Origin: Rhinopomastus cyanomelas
Lineage: Eukaryota > Chordata > Aves > Bucerotiformes > Rhinopomastidae
Assembly: GCA_013400115.1 (NCBI GenBank)
Contig: VXBP01002556.1
Coordinates: 935,120 to 999,119, forward strand
Length of the DNA stretch: 64,000 nucleotides
Reading direction: 5' to 3'
Every line of letters starts with the position of its first letter. Position 1 is the stretch's first letter. Positions 1 to 10,849 of this stretch are shown here, one piece after another. The notes beneath the pieces are model-generated. The model was not told the origin of the DNA. It was given only the letters and a program-made list of their open reading frames with translations, and did not search any database. The translations under genes and the position numbers were made by a program.

Positions 1-3000
1 TTTCTCAAGTGTCATGAGTCAGACAGCCTTTAAAAGAGGTAGGGCTGAGGAGGGGATGTGAGGTGAAAGCTGGTGCAGGGCAGTGTGCCCAGCTTTACAT
101 CCCTGACAGCACCGACACAGTGATGGAGAGGGGATATCTGCCTGGAGGGATGTAAAAAGTGGTCCTGTGGTGACTCTGGAACCAGCCAGCATGGAAAATA
201 CTACCTAATTACAACTACTCCATGTAATCTTTTCTTAAAAACAGACATGGATGCAACCTGCCACTGCAATTCATTGAACCATTTTGGCCAAGACTCACTC
301 AGGAAGGGCACTTCATGGACTCCAAAACCATTTCTAAGGCACTTGGAGTTGCATTTACACCTTTTTTCTTTCTAGAGACAACTGAATATTCAAACGCACT
401 TCTGCATTGTAAGTGTAATTTCTAATTACATGCACAATTGCTAATCCATCTGTTTACTACATACTGTAAATGTCTGTAGTTATATATGCTTGAATAATTA
501 TTGAAAATTAAATATTGCAAACAGTCAGATTAATTTCTGTCAGCATACCAAATTGCAGGAAGGCTGCAAGACGATTAAAATATTACATGCTCCCAGAAAT
601 TAAACAAGTTCACTCCTATCCAGCACCTCGCTGTACTGTTCTGTACCAGATAGGAAAGTTTGTAATCCAAACATTTGTAAGAAGACGAGTCTGCAAAGCT
701 CCTTTACACCCTGCCATCAGTGAGAGAGTGACTGAAAACAAATGTGGTCTGCAAATGTTCCAGCTATGCTGGATCAAGAAATTAGTGTTTCTTATGTGAG
801 GCAAGTTGGCCTTAATGTCTTCTTATTTCCATGGTGGTGGAAGCACCACAGGAATATACACAACAACATCTCTCTTTGGTTGATTTATTTGTGAGACTGC
901 GTGGCGGTAATGCTGTTCAAGAAGCCCTGAGCAGGAAACCACAAGGACACACAGCTTTTGAGTACACACTGTGCGCTCCCAGAAGAGACATGGCCTTTCC
1001 TCCCAGCTTTTTGTGCAAAATACTTGTCCCATAAAGCCTCTCAACTGCTTCTCAATTTTTGTCTTAAACAGTGTTTGTTATCCACTAATAGATTTTCAAT
1101 TCAGATGAGATCATCTCATTTTAAGCGCCTGGATAACAACTGCCGGGGAATGTCACCGCTCAGCTTCTTTGTCTGGACCATAACTTTGGAATGGCACCTT
1201 TACAGCTAAAATTATCCTGATCCAGAAACATAAGATTATTTCCAGTCTGAATTTCTCTAACTTCACCTTGCACTGACATTCATGCCTTTTATCTGTTAGA
1301 TGAAAGAAAACTTTTGGCACAAATCCTATCACCATGTAGGCACACACGAAGTATGAAGGCATCGCCTTTTCTTCACAAATCACACAGCTGAATTTCTTCA
1401 GCTCCTCATGGTCAGGCAGGGAAAATTTTAGGTTTTAAAAAAGGCAATTGAGAACCATAGTGATGTGAGCCTTTGAAATAGATGGCTTGACTCAGGATCC
1501 AGACAAGGTCAAAATGATATAAGAATGTGGCTCTAAATGTCTCACTGAATCATTTAACAGTGAGTCCCACTGCCTACACAGGCAGCTAAAGAAAATATGA
1601 GGTCTTAAGTCTAGCACACACGTCTATACTCACACCATTATCAACAAAATATTGGGTACCCTGATGCCTTTCTGGATCCTACCTTGGCTGCTGTCAACGG
1701 ATCTCTGTCTAAATCCCCCCTACAAAAATCAGTCATTAAAGGATGGGGATGCACCCTTAGATCATTTTTAACTATGGTGAGGTTATCTTTCAGGAGCACA
1801 GCTGGACTTGATGTTTGAAAAGTTCAGTCTTCATAGGTGCCTCTGCTCTCATATTCAACAGTAGCTGCAAGACTGTCACTGCCTTTCTTTTCTCATGTAA
1901 ATGTAAAAGAAGAGAAGAGCAGCAAAAAAACCCTGAACCTCTATACATGATGTTAAAGAAAAACAATTTGAAATTTACTTCGAAAGTTTTTGCAAAAAAT
2001 CTTTTCATTAAAAAAATCAAACTAAAACATCAAACCCTTTGCAATCTGTGCAAAGTTTTGGGAACAAATTAAGGATTTTTATATAAATACAGACATCCAG
2101 AGAATGGGAGACAAACATGTCTATAGATACAGATGCAATCTAGCTATCTATCTGTCTGTACCTCCTGTTTATAACTGGGGCCAAATCCCTTGCACCACTT
2201 CCCTTCTGGCTCTGCAAGACACCAAGAGCTGGAAGTCTGGGACCAAACTTCCCACCTCTCGATTTTGAAAGCCTCATCTCCACTACTTTTCACACCAAGA
2301 GAGCCCAGGAACAAACTTATCACTGATCGATACCGTCTTGGTTTTTCTGCTGCATCACCATCTGCTTTTTCCCATCTGTTGTCTCAACCTCCCCTTAAAC
2401 TGTGAGCTTGACGGTGTAGCAACCATCTTTTACTCCATTTATCCTGCCAAGCACAGCAGGGTGCAGCCTTGTGACTGCAGCTACGAAGGTGCCACAGTAT
2501 TGCAGATCAGTATTAAAAAAAATCAGTCATTATTTCAGCTTTCCAAGAGGCAGTACAGGTTTTGCTTTTTCTCCCTTAGTTCTGATTTCTGAAACATTTA
2601 CAACAACAACAAAAACAACCAACACAAAACCCCTAAACAATACAGCCACAGTCCTTCCCTGCATGACTCACTGTGAAGAAATGAAGGTATTCTGGAGGAA
2701 CACATCTGAGGATATGTGTCTGGGTTATTTATTTCTTTACCCAAAGGCACTACCAGAAGTGAGGGTCAGCATTCATGGTGACGAAAGCCAAGTCCATGCA
2801 CATTTATGGGTGAAACAGTCTCGAACAGAAATTGTTTCCTGGGTAATGAAACTGCTGCACAGTGAGTTCAGTGAGATCAATATTATCATAAACATGTTCC
2901 CATCTATTTTCCTCATGTTTCTTTACAAGCAAAAATGACCTCTCTACATAGAAATTTGCTCTTCTCTGTCATTTTTGTTTTCCCACGAAACCTTTGGCTG

Positions 3001-3150
3001 CACTCTCAGTGCTACACTTCTGCTGCTCACAAAGCAGCCAGGTGAAGGGGTTAGGCTCGACCTTTTACAGCAGGGTGCCTGTAAACCCCAGCTACTTTGC
3101 ACAGTGGCTCCAAGCAGAAAGCAGAGACAGACGTTTCTACTCCACTGTTG
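1..3150. other. Intronic sequence without recognised repeat or gene
   Basis: A/T-rich unique-looking DNA. Several open frames of 60-155 codons occur (the longest at 2471-2938, plus strand), but none has recognisable domains or residue patterns of a real protein. I see no clear repeat. Confidence 0.5.
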
Positions 3151-3154
3151 TGGA

Positions 3155-3400
3155 CCCCACCTGGAGTACCATGTCCAACGCTGGGGCCCCCAAGACAAGA
3201 AGAACATGGATCTGTTGAAGTGGATACAGAGGAGGGCCACAAAGATGACCAGAGAGACAGAACACTACCCCTCTGTGAAGACAGGCTGTGGGCACTGGGA
3301 TAGTTCAGCCTGCAGAAGAGGCTCCAGGCTTAGAGCAGGCATGGTGTCCACAGCAGGGTGGGGACTGGAAAGGTCCCTCCCAACCTAAATCACTCTACGT
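3155..3400 (+). repeat. CR1 LINE fragment, sense strand, with internal deletion
   Basis: The plus strand reads like the 3' third of avian CR1: CTGGAGTACCATGTCCAACG, then CTGGGGCCCCCAAGACAAGA, CAGAGGAGGGCCACAAAGAT and GAAGACAGGCTGTGGGCACT. It then jumps from GAAGAGGCTCC to the terminal GGTCCCTCCCAACC at about 3370-3385. The reverse-transcriptase reading frame is broken. The missing middle shows a deletion after insertion or an already deleted source copy. Confidence 0.85.
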
Positions 3401-4280
3401 TTTTGAAGTGTAGAGGAAGCCTCTTCATGAAGGCTGCGTGGATAAAAAGCCCTTCCTCCTTAACATCAGGTAGTAGGAAAAGAGGATGAACCAACAGACT
3501 GTAGCTCATCTCAAGAGTAGAGGGTGAAGCCTGTCCATCCAGCTGACCAAAGATGGGCTACCTCTCTATTCTGCCTTTCTGCCACTCTGACTCTGGTCTG
3601 TGCATCACCCAGAAAAGCCCTGTCCTCAGAAAGAGAATCCAACTCAAGCCAAAGGGCTTCTACATATACAAAGTCAGGTCATGTGCATACTTACTGAATC
3701 AAAGCTGCAGTTTGCCCCAGTAGATCACTCTACAGTTAATTCTGGTCATGTGATTGCTTTATTTTTTTTCCCCCCCTTTAATATATAACATTCCCTTAAT
3801 CAGTTTGGATTACATTAGCATTGCAAGAAAGAAATAAAAAAGAACTAAAAGAAATCCCCTAAGAAACTACAGACTTACTTGAAAAACACCTACAGCATCA
3901 TGTCCATCCAAGCTGTTAATGCCATCTAACATTTTCCCATCCCTGCACCTACTTTGGGTAACATTGTGTGTGTTCATTCTCTGTTTAATCAGTCAAATTC
4001 ACACCTATTCAATAAATAAATCCAATAAAAGTGACAATTACTTTTTGTGTTATTTGTAGTGTGTTCCCAGGTCCTACCTCAAGAACTGCCTCTAACACAA
4101 TGAGAAAAAGAGAAATGTCTCCATCCCTAGTTGCTTCTCCTAAATGATCATTCTGACTAATACAGGTGGTGGGCATACAACGTTTCTTCAGAGATTTTTT
4201 AAAAAATCACCTTTTTCTCACGTTAACAAAAATAACTTCAACCTCTCTGAGCAATGACAACCTCAATATCATAAGGATAA

Positions 4281-4652
4281 GAGAGTCATACATGGCCAGG
4301 GTTAGAAGGGACCTTAAAGATCATCTAGTTCCAAACCCCCTGCACAGGCAGGGACACCTTCACTACAGCAGGTTACTCAGGGCCCCAGCCAACCTGGCCT
4401 TCAACACTGCCAGGAATGATGGGGCAAACTGCTCCAGCATCTCAGCACCCTCACAGCAAAGAAGGTCTAACCCTCATGTCCAACCTCAATCTACCCTCTT
4501 GAAGTCTGGAACCGTTTCCCCTTGTCCTTTCGCTACCACCTGTGTGAAAAGCCCTCCCCCAACTTTTATGTAGCCCCCTTCAGCTACTGGAAAGCTGCTA
4601 GAAGGTCACCATGGGAGCCTCCTCTTCTCCAGGCTGAGTCAAATTCTCAGGC
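4281..4652 (-). repeat. CR1 LINE 3' fragment, antisense strand
   Basis: The plus strand starts with the reverse complement of the CR1 3' end (GTTAGAAGGGACCTTAAAGA, then TCATCTAGTTCC) and continues through TGCTCCAGCATCTCAGCACC and CCTTGTCCTTTCGCTACCAC to CTCCTCTTCTCCAGGCTGAG. The copy is 5'-truncated, as most avian CR1s are, and the coding part is degraded. Confidence 0.85.
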
Positions 4653-6526
4653 TGCACAAAGCACTCAGCTGAAGCTGTAGTACCACAAGCACCTGTGCTT
4701 CTTCAAGGAACATTTCTCTGTATACTGCACATTTTATTACATAGTGTCTGTGATTCAAATGAAGGTTGGAAAATACAAGCATATGGTGAATGGAGGCAAA
4801 ATTAATTATAGCAAAAATATTCTCTTGCAGAGCAGACTCACATTTATCTTGTGGGTATTGTGGCTGCATTAAAATAAAATGTGAATGTGCACTGCTGTTC
4901 ATATGCTGTTGGTAAGCTGAAGTTCAGGGAATAATACTTAGTCTTCAAATCCCTCCCAAAGCTGAAAAGCTGCTTGCTAATTACCATACAAATAGATCAC
5001 TGCAGCACAGATTCCTTGCACGTAACTCATCTGACAAAAACACGAATTTCCTTTCAGAAGGCAACAAGCCCAGGGCAGATCATGACATCGACTCACACCC
5101 ACAGGATGTAACGAGCAAATGTGTTCTTGCACAGAAAGTACAAACAAATATAATATTGAGACAGGAAGATCACTGGAGGTAGCGCGGGACTTTGAGGCTC
5201 TATGTTTGGAGCTCTTCCTTGCCCCATTATAGCATCAGACAAATGCCTAGGGTGCACCTATTTTAGGCTGATGCTTTACCCACCCAAGAGACATGAGTCG
5301 GTTATGCCCTTACACTGCTTGGGAGACTTCATCAGAGTCATCTGTATCTCCTTGTCATGGCACCAGCTGGAATTCTTCCTTGTCTGTGGGCAACCCAGAG
5401 CTGCCTTCAGGCAAGACAGAAAACATGGCAAGGAGGGGCTCAAAGGCAGGGAAGGGAAAAGGTGAGGTAATCTGAAACAGGACAGGAAGTGAGATAGGAA
5501 ATAGGTGCTGCCCAGATAACTTCAGCAGGTGCCAGGTCAGCCTTGCTTTCAAGGTTCAGCAGGGCAGGCTGGGCTGAACCCATGGCATTAAGGTTTTGCA
5601 CTGCATTTGTCCAGTGGCACTGAAAGGCAAATTAAGACCAAATCTTTATTACTGGCATAAGGTGAGTTGCTTCCTTTACCTTGATTGTCTGCTTGTTAAA
5701 AAATGAACAAAGATGCTGTTCTACCTCACCCTACAGTGACAAGGCCGTAGCTATCTTGAGAGGATAAACACAGATGTACAACAGGTGAGGAAGCTGAGGC
5801 ATAGCACACACATACATCCACATGCAGATCAATTTAAAACCAAGGCTACAGAGCAGGGCCCCTTGTAGCTAGATGTCTTCTAGGACCTAACTTCAAAGCT
5901 CTTAAGAGCTCCACAGAAAGTTTTGTATAATGTGAAAGCTGTGATTAGGGGGGTCTTCCAATATTTAACCCGCAGATAGGGTGTTATTTTTATACATATA
6001 CGTCTCCCGTTAAATTAAGCTCCGTGCATCTAGACATATGGCAACGCGATCTGTACAATTATACAGATAAGGTCACACACTTAATTGGCAACAGCACTAC
6101 TAACTTCAAAGAAGTTGTGTCAATCTTTCCAGGGAAGGAAAAGCACTCTCATTAACATAAGAGGAAGGGGGAAAGAGATGGGAGAGTAATTTCATATTAA
6201 ATAATTATATTTGGTTGTAACAGCGTAACTCTGATGGAGTCAGAGGGAAAATAAAAAATAACCTAAACCTGCTGTCAACCTTGATCCTTTAACAGCCTGG
6301 TTCAGCTGCACTGCAAGGTAAGGAGTTATGAAGGCTTAGTAGTTGCTGCTACAACCTCCTATGTGATGGAAGACAAAGAACTCACAGCTGGTGATTACTG
6401 AAATTATGGTGGCTTATGCAGAAATACCTGGCCTTCTCTTCTGATTCCTATTTTCAACCTATTTAAAAACAAAAATCACAGGCAGCAGAGGTCAATCTCC
6501 TTCTTCCAGACAGCGAATATCACAGT

Positions 6527-6553
6527 ATCACAGTATCACAGTGATACTGTGAT
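6527..6553. repeat. Perfect 13+1+13 palindrome
   Basis: The sequence ATCACAGTATCAC, a single A, then GTGATACTGTGAT forms a perfect inverted repeat. It sits in a longer patch of ATCACAGT-type octamers (about 6517-6566). These resemble the octamer tail of CR1 3' ends but no CR1 body follows, so a decayed or rearranged CR1 tail is the likely origin. Confidence 0.8.
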
Positions 6554-7300
6554 CACAGTGATACTGAATATCTCCAACTTCTTTTGTTCATACCAAAGAT
6601 CAGATAAAACTGAATGCACACTATAGCTACAGTCTTTGCCTTTGGCTTCCCATCCTGTAAGGAGATATTAGAAACTGCTCACACAACATGGTGAAGAGGC
6701 ACCATTCTGGCCAGAAAAAGTGCCCATCCCAAGGTGACAACATGAGTGTAATCGTGCAATGGACGAAAAGGGGAAAATGCTGGTTCAGTATTCTCTGCTG
6801 GGGATTGGCAGGGTTCAACAACGTAGGTGTGTGTACCACCTCCAACTGTTGTGAAAAAGGTAAATGCAAGTTACTTGGCTGATTCAAAATCAGGAGGAAT
6901 TGAAAACCAAAAAAACCCAAACTTCTCCAATCCATAACCTCATCAGGGATAACATCATAACTGTATTTGCTTTTCCAGCATCTCCCTCTCCACACTCATA
7001 CCCTAGCAAGAGCACCACATCTCTGCATCCCTAGCTCACCAGTCTGACCCAACTCTGCCACAGTTCAGGCTTCGACCACAAGCAACTACTGCAACACAGG
7101 GACATTCACTGCTATTAACGTAATCATGAGAGAGAAATACAACAGGTATCCACAGCACGTGCACTGTGCACACGTTTAACAGGGCTGTGACTCACCACTC
7201 CTGGTACCTTTTCACCCAGTCATCTCAATTACATTTCTATCATTGATAATAGTTCTATAAAGAATATTTGGCTACCTGGAAGTGAATGCAACAGCCCTAA

Positions 7301-7348
7301 TTACAGAATCACAGAACATTAGGGATTGGAAGGGACCTCAAAAGATCA
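7301..7348 (-). repeat. CR1 LINE 3' end, left part of a copy split by a SINE
   Basis: The antisense CR1 3' terminus (ACAGAATCACAGAACATTAG, then GGATTGGAAGGGACCTCAAA and AGATCA) stops where the 5S-derived element begins. The same CR1 resumes at about 7524 with TCTAGTCC. The two parts were contiguous before the SINE inserted. Confidence 0.85.
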
Positions 7349-7523
7349 CAGAACTATGTAACAGCATGTTACAGGTTGGAAGGGACCTCAAAAGATCATC
7401 TAAGTCCAACCCCCGTAAGCCTACAGCACCTGATATACCCCAAATGTCTCCCATCCAAGTACAAACCAGGCCCAACCCTGCTCAGCTTCCAAGAACAGAC
7501 TGGGCTTTGTCCATGACTCCTTT
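7349..7523 (-). mobile_element. 5S rRNA-derived SINE with CR1 tail, nested in a CR1
   Basis: Read on the minus strand this is a short retroposon whose body is 5S ribosomal RNA. From about 7501 down to 7417 it matches the 3' two thirds of vertebrate 5S. Aligned by hand against 5S as I remember it, about 71 of 84 positions agree. The internal Pol III promoter parts survive well: the A-box region reads AAGCTGAGCAGGGTT and the C-box region TACTTGGATGGGAGAC. The 3' end GGTGCTGTAGGCTT is intact. The first ~35 nt of 5S are poorly conserved or lost (7502-7523). After the 5S end comes ACGGGGGTTGGACTTAGATG and then GAGGTCCCTTCCAACC, a CR1 3' tail, which implies mobilisation by CR1 reverse transcriptase. 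The element interrupts an older CR1 between AGATCA and TCTAGTCC. I see no clear target duplication, which is usual for CR1-driven insertions. It resembles SINE3-class elements in design. Confidence 0.85.
7417..7501 (-). pseudogene. 5S rRNA-like segment within the SINE
   Basis: This is the clearly 5S-homologous part of the SINE. Blocks AAGCCTACAGCACC, TCTCCCATCCAAGTAC, AACCAGGCCC, ACCCTGCT and AGCTTCC on the plus strand are the reverse complement of conserved 5S blocks in the right order and spacing, with no indels. It is not a functional rRNA gene: the 5' end is missing or divergent and it continues directly into CR1 tail instead of a T-run terminator. Confidence 0.85.
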
Positions 7524-7806
7524 ATCTAGTCCAGTCACCCTGCCACAGCAGGATCACCCAGACCAAATCACACAAGAACACATCCAGGCGGGTTTTAAAC
7601 GCCTCCAGAGAACGAGACTCCACAACCGCCCTGGGCAGCCTGTTCCAGTGCTCCGTCACCCTCACTGTGAAGAAGTTCCTTCTGATATTTATGTGGAACC
7701 TCCTATGTTCCAGATTACACCCACTGCCCCTTGTCTTGTCACTAGATGACATTGAAAAGAGCCTTGCTCCATCCTCCTGACATTCACCCTCCACATATTT
7801 ATAGGC
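7524..7806 (-). repeat. CR1 LINE fragment, right part of the copy split by the SINE
   Basis: The antisense CR1 continues from TCTAGTCCAGTCACC through TGCCACAGCAGGATCACC, CAAGAACACATCCAGGCGGG, CTGGGCAGCCTGTTCCAGTG and TGCCCCTTGTCTTGTCACTA to CCACATATTTATAGG. With 7301-7348 it makes one 5'-truncated CR1 that predates the SINE. Confidence 0.9.
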
Positions 7807-10665
7807 ACAAATTAATGAAGGAATACTGCAGGATATGAAAAAGGTAGATGGTTTCTTGACCAGTTCTGGCTAGTCGTGGCTTCTGGAAATTGACAAATAG
7901 AGAAGCTGGACTGAAACACAAGATAAAAAAATTAGTCACAGTTAAGCTGATGTTCAAAGTTAACATATCTGAATAGGACAGAAGATTTGCTTTGCTAATG
8001 TTTTTGAGAACAGGAAATGTTGTAATGCACAATAATATACATTTATGAGGAAAACGGCAAAATCCTTGCTGCTCCATAATGGGCAGGAGACAAGTGAGCT
8101 TTTGGTTATCATGCAGTAACCCTCTTCATCAGCAAACACTGACTCACTGGCCCTTGCCATGATTTTGCCCTTCACACACCTCTACTGAAGCAAATGGGGA
8201 GTTCAGGTTAAAAACTGTCGGTATACTGAGGACACAATTGTCCAGTGAAGGAAATGGGGATACTCCTGAAGCTTCTTGCTGTGGAAGAGGACTGAAAAGG
8301 TCATCATGGGGATCTAAAGAAAGGTTAGACTTTGTAGAAGCCATGTTTAAATCTGCTGATTACATTTATGAGCAGTATAGTATCTCCTAATGCCATTTCA
8401 AAAGAGGCACTTGATACCAGAAACATTCGGCAATCTCTGTGCTTCTTGAATCAAAACTCACTGCTGGCAGAAATCAGGTCTGTTCAGGAGAGATGATAAA
8501 GCTGGATTTATTATTTTATTAATAGCAGCATTACAGTAGCCTCAACTAAGGTGACACAGCTCACACCTTTATCCCCTCCACAGATAACACATACAGAGTA
8601 AGGAGGGAATCGCTGCCAGGGAAGAGGCAGAGATGGGTTGGCTGAACTCAAATTTTCTCATTTCCACAGGAATCAGTGGTCTGGCACTAGATTTAATTAA
8701 TCTAAAAAAGTTTTACATCCCTGATCATTCTACCATTTTGGAAGTGACACTCCTGTTTCTTCTTACATGCCTAGGAACACATGACTGTGTATGAATGTCT
8801 AGTAATGCTGAGATGCCTGAAAAATCAATAGCTTGTATTTCCACAGCCTGTTTGATCTGCAGAATGTCTGCTGTGAATTAATTTCAATCACACGAGGTAA
8901 GAAAATATTTCCACTTGCACAAAAAGAAAAGAAAACCAGTGAAGTTGGGTGACACACTCAGAGTCAAAAGAGGAGCTCATGTCACTGCTGGGCTGCAGCT
9001 AAGAAGTTAAACGAACATTTATCTGGAGAATAAGCATGCACTGGCAAGCAGATGGACCTGATGATTTACAACTCTTCTTTCCTGATTTTTTCCCTTTTTA
9101 AAAAATTATTACTATTAGTGTTGTTGTTACAAGTTCCTTGAAGCAGAAACTTTATCCAACATGCTGCACAGTGCCTAGCAGGCTTTTAGGTCCCACTGTG
9201 ATTGAGCATGTAACTCCAGCATCCATGGTCCTCTGATTTGCTAGCTGCTAACCCTGGCCACAAGCCACTAGAAACATGGTGCCTAGTATAAAACGAGCCA
9301 TCCCAAAGCAGAAATTAAAGCTTTTAAAATGTTCAGAAGCTTGATTTTTAACACTGAGCATATTATAAAGAAGTCATTAAGAGCCACACTGTTAAATAAT
9401 ATTGAGAAGTGAAAGAAAAGAGAGTAGATAATTTAGCATGTGTTGATACAACATAAATTACAGAGAGCAGAAGCCAGACAATGTGTTAAGGGAATTACAT
9501 TGTAAAATCTGGTTTAGTTACAGATCGGTGATGGATATATAGCTCTGGACTCTGTAACTGTTAGTGAAGCTGGGATTTATACAGTGTTAGGGACCACAGA
9601 AAGAAGTGAGACCAACCTCCCAAGCTCAGCTTTGACTGAAGAGATCTACATTCAGTGGTTCTGCCATCAGCAAGGCCTTCTTTGGTCTTGGACGGGTCAC
9701 TTGAACTGCAGGTCCACTTACAGGACGAATGGACGTAAGCATGACATGATCTGCATAGCCAGCTGACATCCCACACAGATTGCCATCACCAATGCATGTG
9801 TGGGAGATGCCACCAGGCACCCTTCAGAAGGAGCTTCCAGTGGGAGAGAGGTGATTTGCAGCCCCCTCAGAATTCCACATTAAATATTGCCCAACGTGAT
9901 CGCCCTAGCACCCAAAATCATCTCCAGAGGGAGATGGCAGGTTAAACTGCACAGTCCAAACAAACGAAGGAGTTCATTCACAAAATGTCTACTTCAGAGT
10001 TGTTAAGAATCTACAGTGCATGCATCACCAGCTGCAGTGTCAGTTAAGGCTCCCAGTAATGCAACCAGCCCTCCACGAGGGAGAATCAGAGGTCAGTGAG
10101 CATAGGGAGCTGCCCATTCTTGAAGAACAGAGGGGATTTTTTTTAAATCAAGTAGCAGGAAATGCTCCTTAGAAAAGCAGAGGGACGAAAGGACCAAGGT
10201 ACTACTAAATTTAGCTTGATACTGCTGATCCAAAATGACTTGGAAATGTCATAGAAAATTAATTTTGTTAATCTTTTCAAATAGTCTGGTAGTTGTGTTT
10301 CACTATCACACGGTGGATGGTTTGAAATGCCCCTTGCTTCACAGAAATAATTAATGTTAATCTTTCTCCAGAATGATGAGTTTAAACCCAGAAGTGTGTA
10401 GCAGAGACTAAGTTGCCTCTGCTTCCATTTGTTGTCCCTATGGCCTTTTGCATCACCTACAGTACAGCGGGAATGCTAATTAGTATCACTGGAGTGTGTC
10501 TCTCTGTGTCCCCTTGAGACGGTATCTACTGCAAAATGACAGCAGAGCTGAAGACTTCTGGAGTATTTAACAGTCTTTGTTCCTCTTCTGGTAAAAAAAA
10601 AACCCACGAGAATGGACCTGGGAGAATAATAAGTTACTGCGAGTCCCAAGAGTGCTCCTTGCTGG
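7807..10665. other. Intronic sequence without recognised repeat or gene
   Basis: Mostly A/T-rich unique sequence. Open frames are short and without recognisable features. Nothing in this stretch looked like an exon, RNA gene or intact transposon. Confidence 0.5.
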
Positions 10666-10741
10666 GTCTGGTTGGCTCAGTTGGTAGAGCATGGGACTCT
10701 GAATTCCTGGGGTCATGGGTCTGAGCCCCATGTAGGACACC
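10666..10741 (+). pseudogene. tRNA-Lys-like SINE head
   Basis: 76 nt that can be laid on a tRNA-Lys(CTT) cloverleaf. Most differences from the tRNA are transitions (GTCTGGTTGGCTCAG against GCCCGGCTAGCTCAG). The D-stem and T-stem pair. The anticodon stem has a U-U end mismatch and the acceptor stem pairs only in its outer four positions. The third anticodon base is changed, so the loop now reads CTG. It is not a working tRNA gene because it runs into SINE body without a terminator. Confidence 0.8.
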
Positions 10742-10846
10742 TTGAGACAGTACTGTAGGCTGACCCTGCTCCAGCCACAGGGGTTGGACTTAGATGATCT
10801 TTCGAGGTCCCTTCCAACCTCTAACATTCTGTGATTCTGTGATTCT
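10666..10846 (+). mobile_element. tRNA-Lys-derived SINE with CR1 tail
   Basis: A composite retroposon of ~181 bp. Head (10666-10741): aligns without gaps to vertebrate tRNA-Lys(CTT). It shows D-arm GGCTCAGTTGGTAGAGC, anticodon loop CTCTGAA, and T-arm ATGGG-TCTGAGC-CCCAT with a perfect stem. The Pol III A box TGGCTCAGTTGG is intact and the B box GGTCTGAGCCC is altered. Body (10742-10787): includes TACTGTAGGCT, resembling the 3' end of 5S rRNA, then ACCCTGCTCCAGCC. Tail (10788-10846): ACAGGGGTTGGACTTAGATG, AGGTCCCTTCCAACC, then ATTCTGTGATTCTGTGATTCT-like octamers, which is a CR1 3' end. The tail explains mobilisation by CR1. Passerine TguSINE1 has the same general design but, as I recall, a tRNA-Ile head. 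No obvious target-site duplication is visible. Confidence 0.85.
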
Positions 10847-10849
10847 CTC

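Noticed and set aside
2471..2938. 155-codon plus-strand frame.
   Set aside because: Contains low-complexity Thr/Asn codons from an ACAACA-rich stretch. No homology or splice signals recognised.
7417..7501. Functional 5S rRNA gene.
   Set aside because: The 5' third is missing or divergent, no terminator follows, and it is fused to a CR1 tail inside another CR1.
10666..10741. Functional tRNA gene.
   Set aside because: Acceptor stem is only partly paired, the anticodon is altered, no T-run terminator follows, and the sequence runs into a CR1 tail. It is a SINE head.
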